From positions 1-9,708 of the forward strand of contig CANESN010000025.1 in NCBI GenBank assembly GCA_947441105.1: a stretch of 9,708 nt of DNA, written 5' to 3'. This DNA comes from Micrococcales bacterium (GTDB lineage Bacteria; Actinomycetota; Actinomycetes; Actinomycetales; Microbacteriaceae). Below are positions 1 through 5,625 of the stretch, piece by piece. The translations under genes and the position numbers were made by a program. The first letter of the stretch is position 1. The number at the start of each line of letters is the position of its first letter. The notes beneath the pieces are model-generated. The model was not told where the DNA came from. It made no database searches and worked only from the letters and a program-made list of their open reading frames with translations.

Positions 1-677
1 AGTCCATCTACGGCTTCTTTATCGCCCTGCAAAACATTGAATACACCATCCGGAAGTCCAGCTTCTTTCCAGAGCTTCGCCAACCACATTGCAGCGGAAG
101 GATCCTTCTCGCTTGGTTTTAGGACAACACAGTTACCGGCAGCAATTGCAACCGGGAAGAACCACATTGGAACCATGGCTGGGAAGTTGAACGGGCTGAT
201 GATTCCAACCACGCCCAGAGGCTGCTTGATCGAATAAACATCAACGTTGGTTGATGCATTCTCGGAGTATTCGCCCTTCAGCATCTGCGGCATGCCGCAG
301 GCAAACTCAACTACCTCTTGACCTCGAGTAATTTCACCCAGTGCATCCGAGAGCACTTTGCCGTGCTCCTCGGTGAGGATGGCAGCCAGCTCACCCTTGC
401 GAGCATCGAGCAGCTCGCGGAATTTGAAAATGATCCCCAGACGCTTAGCCAGGGTGGCATCTCGCCAAGCTGGGAACGCTGCCTTTGCAGCTGCAATGGT
501 TTGGTTGATTTCAGCCTGGTTTGCAAAGCCAACCTGCTTTGTGACCTCACCTAGAGCAGGGTCATAGACATCACCCAAGCGCCCAGAGTTGCTTTTTACC
601 TCAGCGCCATTGATCCAGTGTCCGACAAGGCTCATCTTTGAATCCCACTTACTGCCCGACAAGGGCTTTGTAACCAT
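1..677 (-). CDS. mmsA: Methylmalonate-semialdehyde dehydrogenase (CoA-acylating), N-terminal part
   Basis: Oxidises methylmalonate semialdehyde (and malonate semialdehyde) to propionyl-CoA (acetyl-CoA) with NAD+ and CoA, in valine, myo-inositol or beta-alanine breakdown in the cytoplasm. The frame is open from 677 to the left edge, giving 225 codons of a family that is usually about 500 residues. It reads HWINGAEV near the start (residues 20-27), EEHGK at 103-107, then SPFNFPAMVPMWFFP at 161-175 with the oxyanion Asn164, and LKPSEKDPSA at 186-195 with the cofactor-binding Lys187. This FNFPAMVPMWFFP block is typical of MmsA rather than of other aldehyde dehydrogenases. The catalytic Cys lies beyond the window. 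ATG at 677 is the outermost in-frame ATG but has no clear ribosome site. ATG at 635 (MSLVGHWING) has GTGGGA seven bases upstream and matches where family members usually begin, so it may be the true start. The gene is divergent from the tRNA-Ser gene. Confidence 0.93.
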   Translation of the reverse strand, partial: MVTKPLSGSKWDSKMSLVGHWINGAEVKSNSGRLGDVYDPALGEVTKQVGFANQAEINQTIAAAKAAFPAWRDATLAKRLGIIFKFRELLDARKGELAAILTEEHGKVLSDALGEITRGQEVVEFACGMPQMLKGEYSENASTNVDVYSIKQPLGVVGIISPFNFPAMVPMWFFPVAIAAGNCVVLKPSEKDPSAAMWLAKLWKEAGLPDGVFNVLQGDKEAVDG

Positions 678-704
678 GCTAGCCAATCATTAGATTAAGG
701 ATTC

Positions 705-735
705 TTGGTTTCGATTGCTGTTTTCGGGCTAAACT
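705..735 (+). promoter_or_regulatory. Possible promoter of tRNA-Ser
   Basis: A TAnnnT-type -10 box, TAAACT, lies at 730-735, eight bases before the tRNA 5' end at 743, which suits a short 5' leader. A weak -35-like TTGGTT lies at 705-710 with a 19-base spacer, longer than the usual 17. The rest of the 65-base gap between mmsA and the tRNA must also hold the mmsA promoter. On the minus strand TAATCT at 697-692 is a possible -10 for it. Both assignments rest on short matches only. Confidence 0.35.
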
Positions 736-742
736 CTCCCTC

Positions 743-830
743 GGAGAATTCGCCTAGTGGCCTATGGCGCCAGCTTGGAAAGTTGGTTGGGTGCAAGCCC
801 TCGGGGGTTCGAATCCCCCATTCTCCGCCA
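743..830 (+). tRNA. tRNA-Ser (anticodon GGA)
   Basis: Complete class II tRNA of 88 bases that decodes UCC/UCU serine codons. The acceptor stem GGAGAAT (743-749) pairs fully with ATTCTCC (820-826), followed by discriminator G827 and an encoded CCA (828-830). The D stem is GCC (752-754) with GGC (766-768). The anticodon stem CCAGC (770-774) pairs with GTTGG (782-786) with one G-U pair, and the loop TTGGAAA puts GGA at 777-779. A long variable arm (787-802, with GGG pairing with CCC) identifies the serine type. The T arm is GGGGG-TTCGAAT-CCCCC (803-819). From T55 (809) onward the sequence recurs at 1957, so this gene appears to have served as an attachment site. Confidence 0.96.
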
Positions 831-881
831 GCAACTCCCTTGATTTAGAGCCTTACAAGGCGCTTCTGAGAGGGAGTTTAT
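809..881 (+). repeat. att-like direct repeat, copy A (tRNA 3' end plus terminator)
   Basis: This segment runs from T55 in the T-loop of tRNA-Ser through the CCA end and the terminator. It aligns without gaps to 1957-2029, with 65 of 73 positions identical. The first 45 positions differ only at 826/1974 (C versus T). Position 808 already differs (T versus G), so the left edge is sharp and falls in the T-loop, a known crossover region for tyrosine integrases that use tRNA genes. This copy completes the functional tRNA. Confidence 0.85.
833..881 (+). terminator. Hairpin terminator of tRNA-Ser
   Basis: Starting two bases after the CCA end, AACTCCCT (833-840) pairs perfectly with AGGGAGTT (871-878). 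Within the loop a second perfect stem, GCCTT (850-854) with AAGGC (857-861), forms. The outer stem runs into a short T-rich tail (TTTATT). This reads as an intrinsic terminator for the tRNA. A near-copy lies at 1981-2029. Confidence 0.65.
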
Positions 882-890
882 TGCTTAGTA

Positions 891-948
891 TGCAATGTTC
901 TTTGCAATGTCCGTCCGGGGAAATCGCGACTTTCCCCAGACTTATAAT
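891..948 (+). promoter_or_regulatory. Promoter and possible operator of the 12-helix membrane protein gene
   Basis: A perfect -10 box TATAAT lies at 943-948, placing transcription start near 955, between the box and the ribosome site at 965-969. No good -35 is seen at the right distance. Instead a perfect 7-bp inverted repeat, GGGGAAA (917-923) and TTTCCCC (931-937), centred on TCGCGAC, occupies the spacer and -35 zone. Further upstream TGCAATGT occurs twice (891-898 and 903-910), a direct repeat with 12-base period. Such arrangements suit regulator binding, but the factor is unknown. The inverted repeat has no T-tract after it, so it is unlikely to be a terminator. Confidence 0.5.
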
Positions 949-974
949 TGTGGTTGATTGAAATAGGGACAATT

Positions 975-1955
975 TTGCTAAATCGTAAAGACTTATCCAC
1001 ATCCTTGATTGCCATATATGTTGGAGCTGTGACTGTGGGGTTCAGCTACCTAATTGGTATTGCTACTCAACTTGGAATCTTGATCCCGGCAGCATTTCCG
1101 CTAGGTCTGCTGCTAGTTGGCTTGTTTTATTGGTTGCCCGCTAGAACTCAACTAGTTGCTTGGGCTGTGGCAACGGTCTGGTTGCTTTCCTCTGTTTACT
1201 TAGGAACTTCAGACATCGAGTACGCGTTGCTGATTGTTGTTGTAATTGCTGCGATAGCCGGCGTGTTTTGGTCTCCATGGTTTATCGCGGGAATTTGGAT
1301 GATCCATCCTCTCTGGGACTTGATTCCAAGGGACCTTCCTGCCCACCAGCACGACCTCCCGCTCGCGTGCCTCATTTATGATCTCGTCATTGGTGTGTAC
1401 CTGATATTCAGAATTCGATCCAAGTTCTTTGAGGGAGCCACGGTTGGACTCTCTACAAGCTCGAAAATGTTCTCGAGTGGTTTAGGAAGAACTAGCGCAG
1501 CACTGATAGTGCTCGCGGTGATAATCGCTCAGATTCTGGTTGTGGGATTGATTTCCATGGAGTCCTATTCGATCTGGCTTGCTGCGCCGGTTGCACTAGC
1601 TCTGATTCTTTCAACGCTATGGCTGCCCCGGGGAGGCCAGAAGATTTTTTGGGCAGTCTTGACGGCGTGGACAGGCATGACTTTTGCCCATTCAGGCGAA
1701 CTTTTGGAACTTGCCATTTTTGGACTAATGGGACTTCTTGCGGTTTTGGGCTTCAGGAAGTCGCCATTTATCTGGGCAGGCGCCTGGGCATTTCATGCTT
1801 TATGGCACTTTCTTCCGCGTGAGCACATTTCACACGAAACCGCTTTGTTGATGGGGCATTGGATGATTCCAGCAGCAGGCGCGGTTTTTGAGCTTTCAAT
1901 TGCGGCATACCTTCTCTGGTTTGCATTGCAAGAGAAGAGCAAGAGTAGAGCCTAA
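975..1955 (+). CDS. Polytopic membrane protein of two homologous 6-helix halves, function unknown
   Basis: A 326-residue protein dominated by hydrophobic segments. About 12 membrane helices can be drawn: six in residues 10-148 and six in 172-318. The halves align with each other: WLPARTQLVAWAV (53-65) with WLPRGGQKIFWAV (216-228), then SPWFIAGIWMIHPLWDLIPR (100-119) with SPFIWAGAWAFHALWHFLPR (263-282). The shared pattern SP-x(4)-AG-x-W-x(2)-H-x-LW-x(3)-PR is followed in both by further histidines (His124/126 and His284/287/295). This indicates an internal duplication and fusion. I do not recognise the function; conserved His and Trp at the membrane edge could bind a metal or cofactor, which is speculation. 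Start TTG at 975 is chosen because AGGGA (965-969) lies five bases before it and TATAAT at 943-948 would place transcription start after the upstream in-frame TTG at 948. The stop sits one base before repeat copy B. Confidence 0.8.
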   Translation: MLNRKDLSTSLIAIYVGAVTVGFSYLIGIATQLGILIPAAFPLGLLLVGLFYWLPARTQLVAWAVATVWLLSSVYLGTSDIEYALLIVVVIAAIAGVFWSPWFIAGIWMIHPLWDLIPRDLPAHQHDLPLACLIYDLVIGVYLIFRIRSKFFEGATVGLSTSSKMFSSGLGRTSAALIVLAVIIAQILVVGLISMESYSIWLAAPVALALILSTLWLPRGGQKIFWAVLTAWTGMTFAHSGELLELAIFGLMGLLAVLGFRKSPFIWAGAWAFHALWHFLPREHISHETALLMGHWMIPAAGAVFELSIAAYLLWFALQEKSKSRA

Positions 1956-1956
1956 G

Positions 1957-2029
1957 TCGAATCCCCCATTCTCTGCCAGCAACTCCCTTGATTTAGAGCC
2001 TCAAAAGGTTCTTGTGAGCGGGAGTTTTT
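1957..2029 (+). repeat. att-like direct repeat, copy B (displaced tRNA-Ser 3' fragment plus terminator)
   Basis: A second copy of the tRNA-Ser 3' part, from T55 to GCCA (1957-1978), followed by the same downstream sequence and hairpin. There is no 5' half of a tRNA before it, because the coding sequence of the membrane protein ends at 1955, so it is not a tRNA gene. One change in the acceptor strand (T1974 for C826) would turn the terminal G-C pair into G-U, as expected for a copy freed from selection. The repeat pair brackets 809-2029 and resembles the attL/attR layout of an element integrated at a tRNA 3' end. Confidence 0.8.
1981..2029 (+). terminator. Hairpin terminator after the membrane protein gene (copy of the tRNA terminator)
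   Basis: AACTCCC (1981-1987) pairs with GGGAGTT (2020-2026) and runs into TTTTT (2025-2029). The inner stem GAGCCT (1996-2001) pairs with AGGTTC (2006-2011) around a CAAA loop, with one G-U pair. The bases that differ from the copy at 833-881 still keep a paired inner stem. The gap from 2030 to the fumarase start holds no gene that I can see; CTATCTT at 2126-2132 is only a weak -10 candidate for the fumarase operon. Confidence 0.65.
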
Positions 2030-2148
2030 GTTTGATTGTGCAAGTGATGCGCCTGGGCTGACTGCGCGCTCGTACAAGACTCCGAAGCGCAAATCTATTC
2101 AAAATCGATTCCGTGTCCTGATTTTCTATCTTGTGGCAGACTAATCAG

Positions 2149-3813
2149 GTGGATGATTATCAATTCTCAGAGCTCTTGCCACTTGGCGAAAAGCACTATG
2201 CCGCTCGCAAGTTGGATGGTCAAGTGGGGACCGTCAGCGTCCAGGGGAAAGACTTCATTGAGGTCGAGGGAAATCTGCTTGAAGATCTTGCCTACGAGGC
2301 ATTCAAAGAAGTTAACTTCTACCTTCGCAAATCTCACCTAAGCCAGCTCAGCTCAATTCTTGATGACGCTGAAGCTTCCAATAATGACAAGTTCGTAGCT
2401 CTTGATCTGCTCAAGAACGCAAACGTTGCAGCGGGCCAGGTTTTACCCATGTGCCAAGACACTGGCACCGCGGTTGTCTTCGCTAAGCGCGGCCCTCAGG
2501 TCCTCACCGATGGTGAAGATGAGAGACACATTTCAAATGGAATCTATCGCGCTTACCGAGACCTGAACCTGAGATACTCGCAGCTCTCCCCCGTGACACT
2601 CTGGGAAGAGTCAAACACCAAGAACAACCTTCCTGCCGAGATAGATATCAAACTTGGCAAGGGCGCCTCTTACGAGTTTCTTTTCATGGCTAAAGGTGGA
2701 GGCAGCGCAAATAAGTCTTTCCTTTACCAAGAAACCAAGTCGATCCTGGACGAAGAGCGAATGCTTGATTTCCTTAGGGAAAAGATTCAGAGCATCGGCA
2801 CCGCTGCCTGCCCTCCTTACCACCTCGCGGTGGTTATCGGCGGCACCACTGCAGAGTATGCGCTGAAGACTGCCAAGCTCGCCTCTGCCCACTACCTAGA
2901 TGAACTGCCGACCGAGGGCGGAAAGCTTGGCAATGGCTTTAGGGATCTGGATTTCGAGCAGAAGGTATTCGAACTCACCCAGACCATTGGGTTCGGAGCT
3001 CAGTTTGGTGGCAAGTATTTCTGCCATGACGTCAGGGTAGTGCGCCTTCCAAGACACAATGGTTCCTTGCCAATTGCCATTGCGGTGTCGTGCTCTGCAG
3101 ACCGACAGGTGCTTGCTCGCATAGATAGCAACGGGGTCTTCATCGAAGAACTTGAGCACGACCCGGCTCAGCACCTCCCGGAAAAGGGTGTCACGCCCAC
3201 CGAGGCTGGATCTGATTCGGTCGAGATTGACCTAACTCAACCTATGTCAGGCATTCTTAGTCAGCTCAGCGGCCTGGGGGTCGGCACCAGAGTGCTGCTA
3301 ACCGGACCAATGATTGTGGCGCGCGATATTGCCCACGCCAGAATGCGGGAGCTACTAAACGAGGGTAAAGAGCTTCCCGATTACATCAAGAATCACCCGG
3401 TCTATTACGCGGGACCAGCCAAGACCCCGGAAGGCTATGTGACCGGCTCGTTTGGACCAACAACCGCTGGTCGAATGGACACCTACGTTCAGCAGCTGCA
3501 GGACGCTGGTGGCTCGCTGGTGATGCTTGCTAAGGGCAATCGCTCTTCGGTGGTTGCGAAGTCCTGTGGTGAAAACGGTGGCTTCTACCTTGGAACGATT
3601 GGTGGACCCGCTGCACTGATTGCCCAGGACAATATCCGTTCGGTTGAGGTGATTGATCATCAAGATCTGGGCATGGAGGCAATCTACAAGATCGAAGTCG
3701 AGCGTTTCCCAGCATTCGTTGTAATTGACAATCAGGGTAACGACTTCTTTAGGCCCGATGACCGCAAGCTGATGTCGCTTGGCAACACCAGATTGTCCAA
3801 GGGGTCGAAATGA
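2149..3813 (+). CDS. fumA: Class I fumarate hydratase ([4Fe-4S], FumA/FumB type)
   Basis: Catalyses reversible hydration of fumarate to L-malate in the TCA cycle; some class I enzymes also act on mesaconate. The protein (554 residues from GTG 2149) is close to the roughly 550 residues of E. coli FumA and is complete. Cluster-ligand cysteines are visible at LPMCQDTG, TAACPPYH and VSCSADR (Cys108, 227 and 321 counting from an upstream TTG at 2131), matching FumA Cys105, 224 and 318. Other family blocks are KGGGSANKS, VVIGGTTAEYALK and the C-terminal PTTAGRMD, KGNRS and GGPAALIA segments. The frame is open up to TTG 2131. GTG 2149 is preferred because it gives an N-terminus (DDYQFSELLPLG) like that of family members, but neither start has a convincing ribosome site. 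The stop overlaps the start of the CitE-like gene (ATGA), indicating translational coupling. Confidence 0.93.
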   Translation: MDDYQFSELLPLGEKHYAARKLDGQVGTVSVQGKDFIEVEGNLLEDLAYEAFKEVNFYLRKSHLSQLSSILDDAEASNNDKFVALDLLKNANVAAGQVLPMCQDTGTAVVFAKRGPQVLTDGEDERHISNGIYRAYRDLNLRYSQLSPVTLWEESNTKNNLPAEIDIKLGKGASYEFLFMAKGGGSANKSFLYQETKSILDEERMLDFLREKIQSIGTAACPPYHLAVVIGGTTAEYALKTAKLASAHYLDELPTEGGKLGNGFRDLDFEQKVFELTQTIGFGAQFGGKYFCHDVRVVRLPRHNGSLPIAIAVSCSADRQVLARIDSNGVFIEELEHDPAQHLPEKGVTPTEAGSDSVEIDLTQPMSGILSQLSGLGVGTRVLLTGPMIVARDIAHARMRELLNEGKELPDYIKNHPVYYAGPAKTPEGYVTGSFGPTTAGRMDTYVQQLQDAGGSLVMLAKGNRSSVVAKSCGENGGFYLGTIGGPAALIAQDNIRSVEVIDHQDLGMEAIYKIEVERFPAFVVIDNQGNDFFRPDDRKLMSLGNTRLSKGSK

Positions 3814-4625
3814 TCTCCAACGAATTGGTTGACTTCGCAAGGTCGGCACTATTTGTCCCCGGCACCAAGCCGGAACGTTTCGGCAAAGCGAGAAACTCGG
3901 GGGCTGACCTAGCAATCTTTGATCTCGAAGACTCGGTACTGGCTTCCGAGAAAGACCTTGCCCTAGAAAACATCATCGCAGCGCTGAAGCACCAGTCTTC
4001 CGGTGCTGGCATTGTTGTGAGAGTCAATTCAGACCGACTTGCGATTGAACTGCCAGCGCTTATGCCGCTAGTTGGATTGAACCCTGACTTTGTCGGAATC
4101 GTGCTGCCCAAGGTCGAAGACCCATCCGACATCCCCTCACTCCCTGAGGGACTTTCTGGGATAGCAATCATCGAGTCCAGTCTTGGACTTCGAAACGCCT
4201 ATGACATTGCGTCACACCCGAGCATCACAAAGCTGGCATTTGGTGGGATGGACTTTGCAGCCGAGACTGGATCGCAGTCTCCAATCGTTCACGATTACGC
4301 CAGGGTTCAAATCCTGACTGCTTCGCTTGCGGCTGGGATTTCTAGGCCATGGGATTCCCCTTCTGGACACATTGAAGATCTGTCCAAGGTCGGTCTTGAG
4401 GCTGACCGCGCCAAGGCTCTAGGTTTCGGGGGCAAGATGGCGATTCACCCGACTCAGATTGAATTAATCCACAGAGCCTTTGAGGTAACCCAGGCAGAAA
4501 TTGAATGGGCCGAGGCAATCCTGAAGGTCGAAACCGGTGCTGCAAAGGTCAACGGTCAGATGGTCGATAGGCCGATCATGTTGCAGGCCGAAAGCATCTT
4601 GAAGCGAGCAAAGCCAAGGGCTTAG
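3810..4625 (+). CDS. CitE-like CoA-ester lyase (HpcH/HpaI aldolase/citrate lyase beta family)
   Basis: A 271-residue TIM-barrel lyase or thioesterase of the citrate lyase beta/malyl-CoA family. Members cleave or hydrolyse (S)-malyl-CoA, (S)-citramalyl-CoA or related esters with Mg2+. Visible motifs are LFVPGTKPERFGKA (14-27), DLAIFDLEDSV (33-43), RVNS with substrate/CoA-binding Arg71, IVLPKVE (97-103), IIESSLGL with metal ligand Glu122, FGGMDFAAETG with metal ligand Asp148, and FGGKMAIHPTQ (206-216). No citrate lyase alpha or gamma subunit genes are nearby, so this is a stand-alone CitE-like enzyme rather than citrate lyase. It starts inside the fumarase stop (ATGA). The pairing points to malate or citramalate chemistry (fumarate or mesaconate hydration, then CoA-ester turnover), which is inference. 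Its stop overlaps that of the convergent ureohydrolase gene by four bases. Confidence 0.88.
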   Translation: MISNELVDFARSALFVPGTKPERFGKARNSGADLAIFDLEDSVLASEKDLALENIIAALKHQSSGAGIVVRVNSDRLAIELPALMPLVGLNPDFVGIVLPKVEDPSDIPSLPEGLSGIAIIESSLGLRNAYDIASHPSITKLAFGGMDFAAETGSQSPIVHDYARVQILTASLAAGISRPWDSPSGHIEDLSKVGLEADRAKALGFGGKMAIHPTQIELIHRAFEVTQAEIEWAEAILKVETGAAKVNGQMVDRPIMLQAESILKRAKPRA

Positions 4626-4648
4626 CGAGTCTTCATTTCACCTTGGCT
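4612..4648. terminator. Inverted repeat across the two convergent stop codons (possible bidirectional terminator)
   Basis: AGCCAAGG (4612-4619) and CCTTGGCT (4641-4648) form a perfect 8-bp inverted repeat with a 21-base loop that contains both overlapping stop codons (4622-4625). The two operons converge here with no intergenic space, so any terminator has to lie inside coding sequence. No strong T-tract follows on either strand, so efficiency as an intrinsic terminator is doubtful. Confidence 0.35.
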
Positions 4649-5617
4649 AGGAACAGGCGCCCAAGCCGATAGCAACTCATAGCCGACGTGGGCAGCTGCA
4701 AAGCCGGTGATCTCAGCGTGGTCGTAGGCTGGTGCAACCTCCATGATGTCTCCACCTACTATGTTCAAGCCGGACAGCGAACGAATGATGTGCAGTAACT
4801 GCCAACTGGCCATACCGCCTGGCTCTGGCGTTCCAGTGCCAGGAGCATAGGCAGGATCCAATACATCGATGTCTACCGAAATGTAGGTTGGGCGATCTAG
4901 AACACGCTGCTTGATGCGTTCGATTGCAACCTGAACACCATCAAGGTGAAGCTCGTGGCAGCGGATGGTCATGAAGCCAAGGGTTTCGTCTTCGAGCATG
5001 TCCGTGTTGCCATAGAGCCCACCGCGGGTGCCGACATGGGTGCAGCCCTCGGGATCCAAAAGACCTTCTTCGGCTGCCCTTCTAAAAGGTGTGCCATGTA
5101 GGTAGGGCTGATCGAAGTAGGTGTCCCAGGTGTCAAGGTGAGCATCGAAGTGAATCACCGAGACCGGTCCATGCTTTTTGGCTAGGGCTCGCAAAACCGG
5201 AAGCGAGATTGAGTGATCTCCGCCAAGAATTAGATTCTTCGGGGCAAATTCCATGGCCTGGGTAACTGCATACTCGATTGAGCTCAGTGCCTTGTTGATG
5301 TCATACGGATTGAATGCGACGTCCCCGAGGTCTGCCACCTGCTGACCTAGGAATGGCCACTTGTTTGCTTCTGGATTGTAGGGACGCAGCAATCGCGAAG
5401 AGTTTCTAATGTGCTCTGGGCCAAAGCGTGCTCCGGGGCGATAGCTCACGGTTGAGTCGAATGGGACGCCAAGAATTCCGACATCGGCACGGGTTACCTC
5501 GCGGAAGTCCGGCACCAGTCCAAAGGTGCCAGGAGCGGCGAAGCGTGGAACTTCGGTGGTGGCAATCTGACCGATGATGTTGCCATTACTGGTGCGCTTG
5601 TGATGTCCCAGAGTCAT
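4622..5617 (-). CDS. Ureohydrolase of the agmatinase/guanidinobutyrase family
   Basis: Hydrolyses the guanidino group of a small substrate (agmatine, 4-guanidinobutyrate or similar) to an amine plus urea, using a binuclear Mn centre. The 331-residue protein is full length. The metal ligands are all present: GGDHS with His135, HFDAHLDTWD with Asp158, His160 and Asp162, and SVDIDVLDPAYAPGTG with Asp249 and Asp251. HGTPFRR (174-180) and GVPFDS (50-55) are also typical of the agmatinase branch, whereas arginases differ in the loop regions. Two upstream aldehyde dehydrogenases, one GabD-like, favour 4-guanidinobutyrate or a related guanidino acid over agmatine, but residues alone do not decide this. 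ATG 5617 follows AGGGAG (5627-5622), which overlaps the stop of the preceding gene, so the gene is translationally coupled as the last one of the operon. Confidence 0.88.
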   Translation of the reverse strand: MTLGHHKRTSNGNIIGQIATTEVPRFAAPGTFGLVPDFREVTRADVGILGVPFDSTVSYRPGARFGPEHIRNSSRLLRPYNPEANKWPFLGQQVADLGDVAFNPYDINKALSSIEYAVTQAMEFAPKNLILGGDHSISLPVLRALAKKHGPVSVIHFDAHLDTWDTYFDQPYLHGTPFRRAAEEGLLDPEGCTHVGTRGGLYGNTDMLEDETLGFMTIRCHELHLDGVQVAIERIKQRVLDRPTYISVDIDVLDPAYAPGTGTPEPGGMASWQLLHIIRSLSGLNIVGGDIMEVAPAYDHAEITGFAAAHVGYELLSAWAPVPSQGEMKTR

Positions 5618-5625
5618 TTCTCTCC

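Noticed and set aside
311..554. Open frames of about 78 codons on both strands in the first 600 bases
   Set aside because: They overlap the mmsA reading frame, which carries family motifs throughout; the small frames have none.
917..937. The GGGGAAA/TTTCCCC inverted repeat as a terminator
   Set aside because: No T-tract follows; a TATAAT box comes six bases later, so an operator-like role is more likely.
1957..1978. A second tRNA gene suggested by the T-loop, acceptor strand and CCA
   Set aside because: Only the 3' part from T55 is present. The bases before it are the end of a coding sequence and give no D arm, anticodon arm or 5' acceptor strand.
3355..3915. A 186-codon open frame on the minus strand across the end of the fumarase and start of the lyase gene
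   Set aside because: It lies antisense to two well-supported genes with clear catalytic motifs, and its translation shows no recognisable domain; it is a shadow frame.
3810..4625. Citrate lyase beta subunit of a true citrate lyase complex
   Set aside because: No alpha, gamma or accessory citrate lyase genes are nearby, and the partner gene is a fumarase; a stand-alone CitE-like enzyme fits better.
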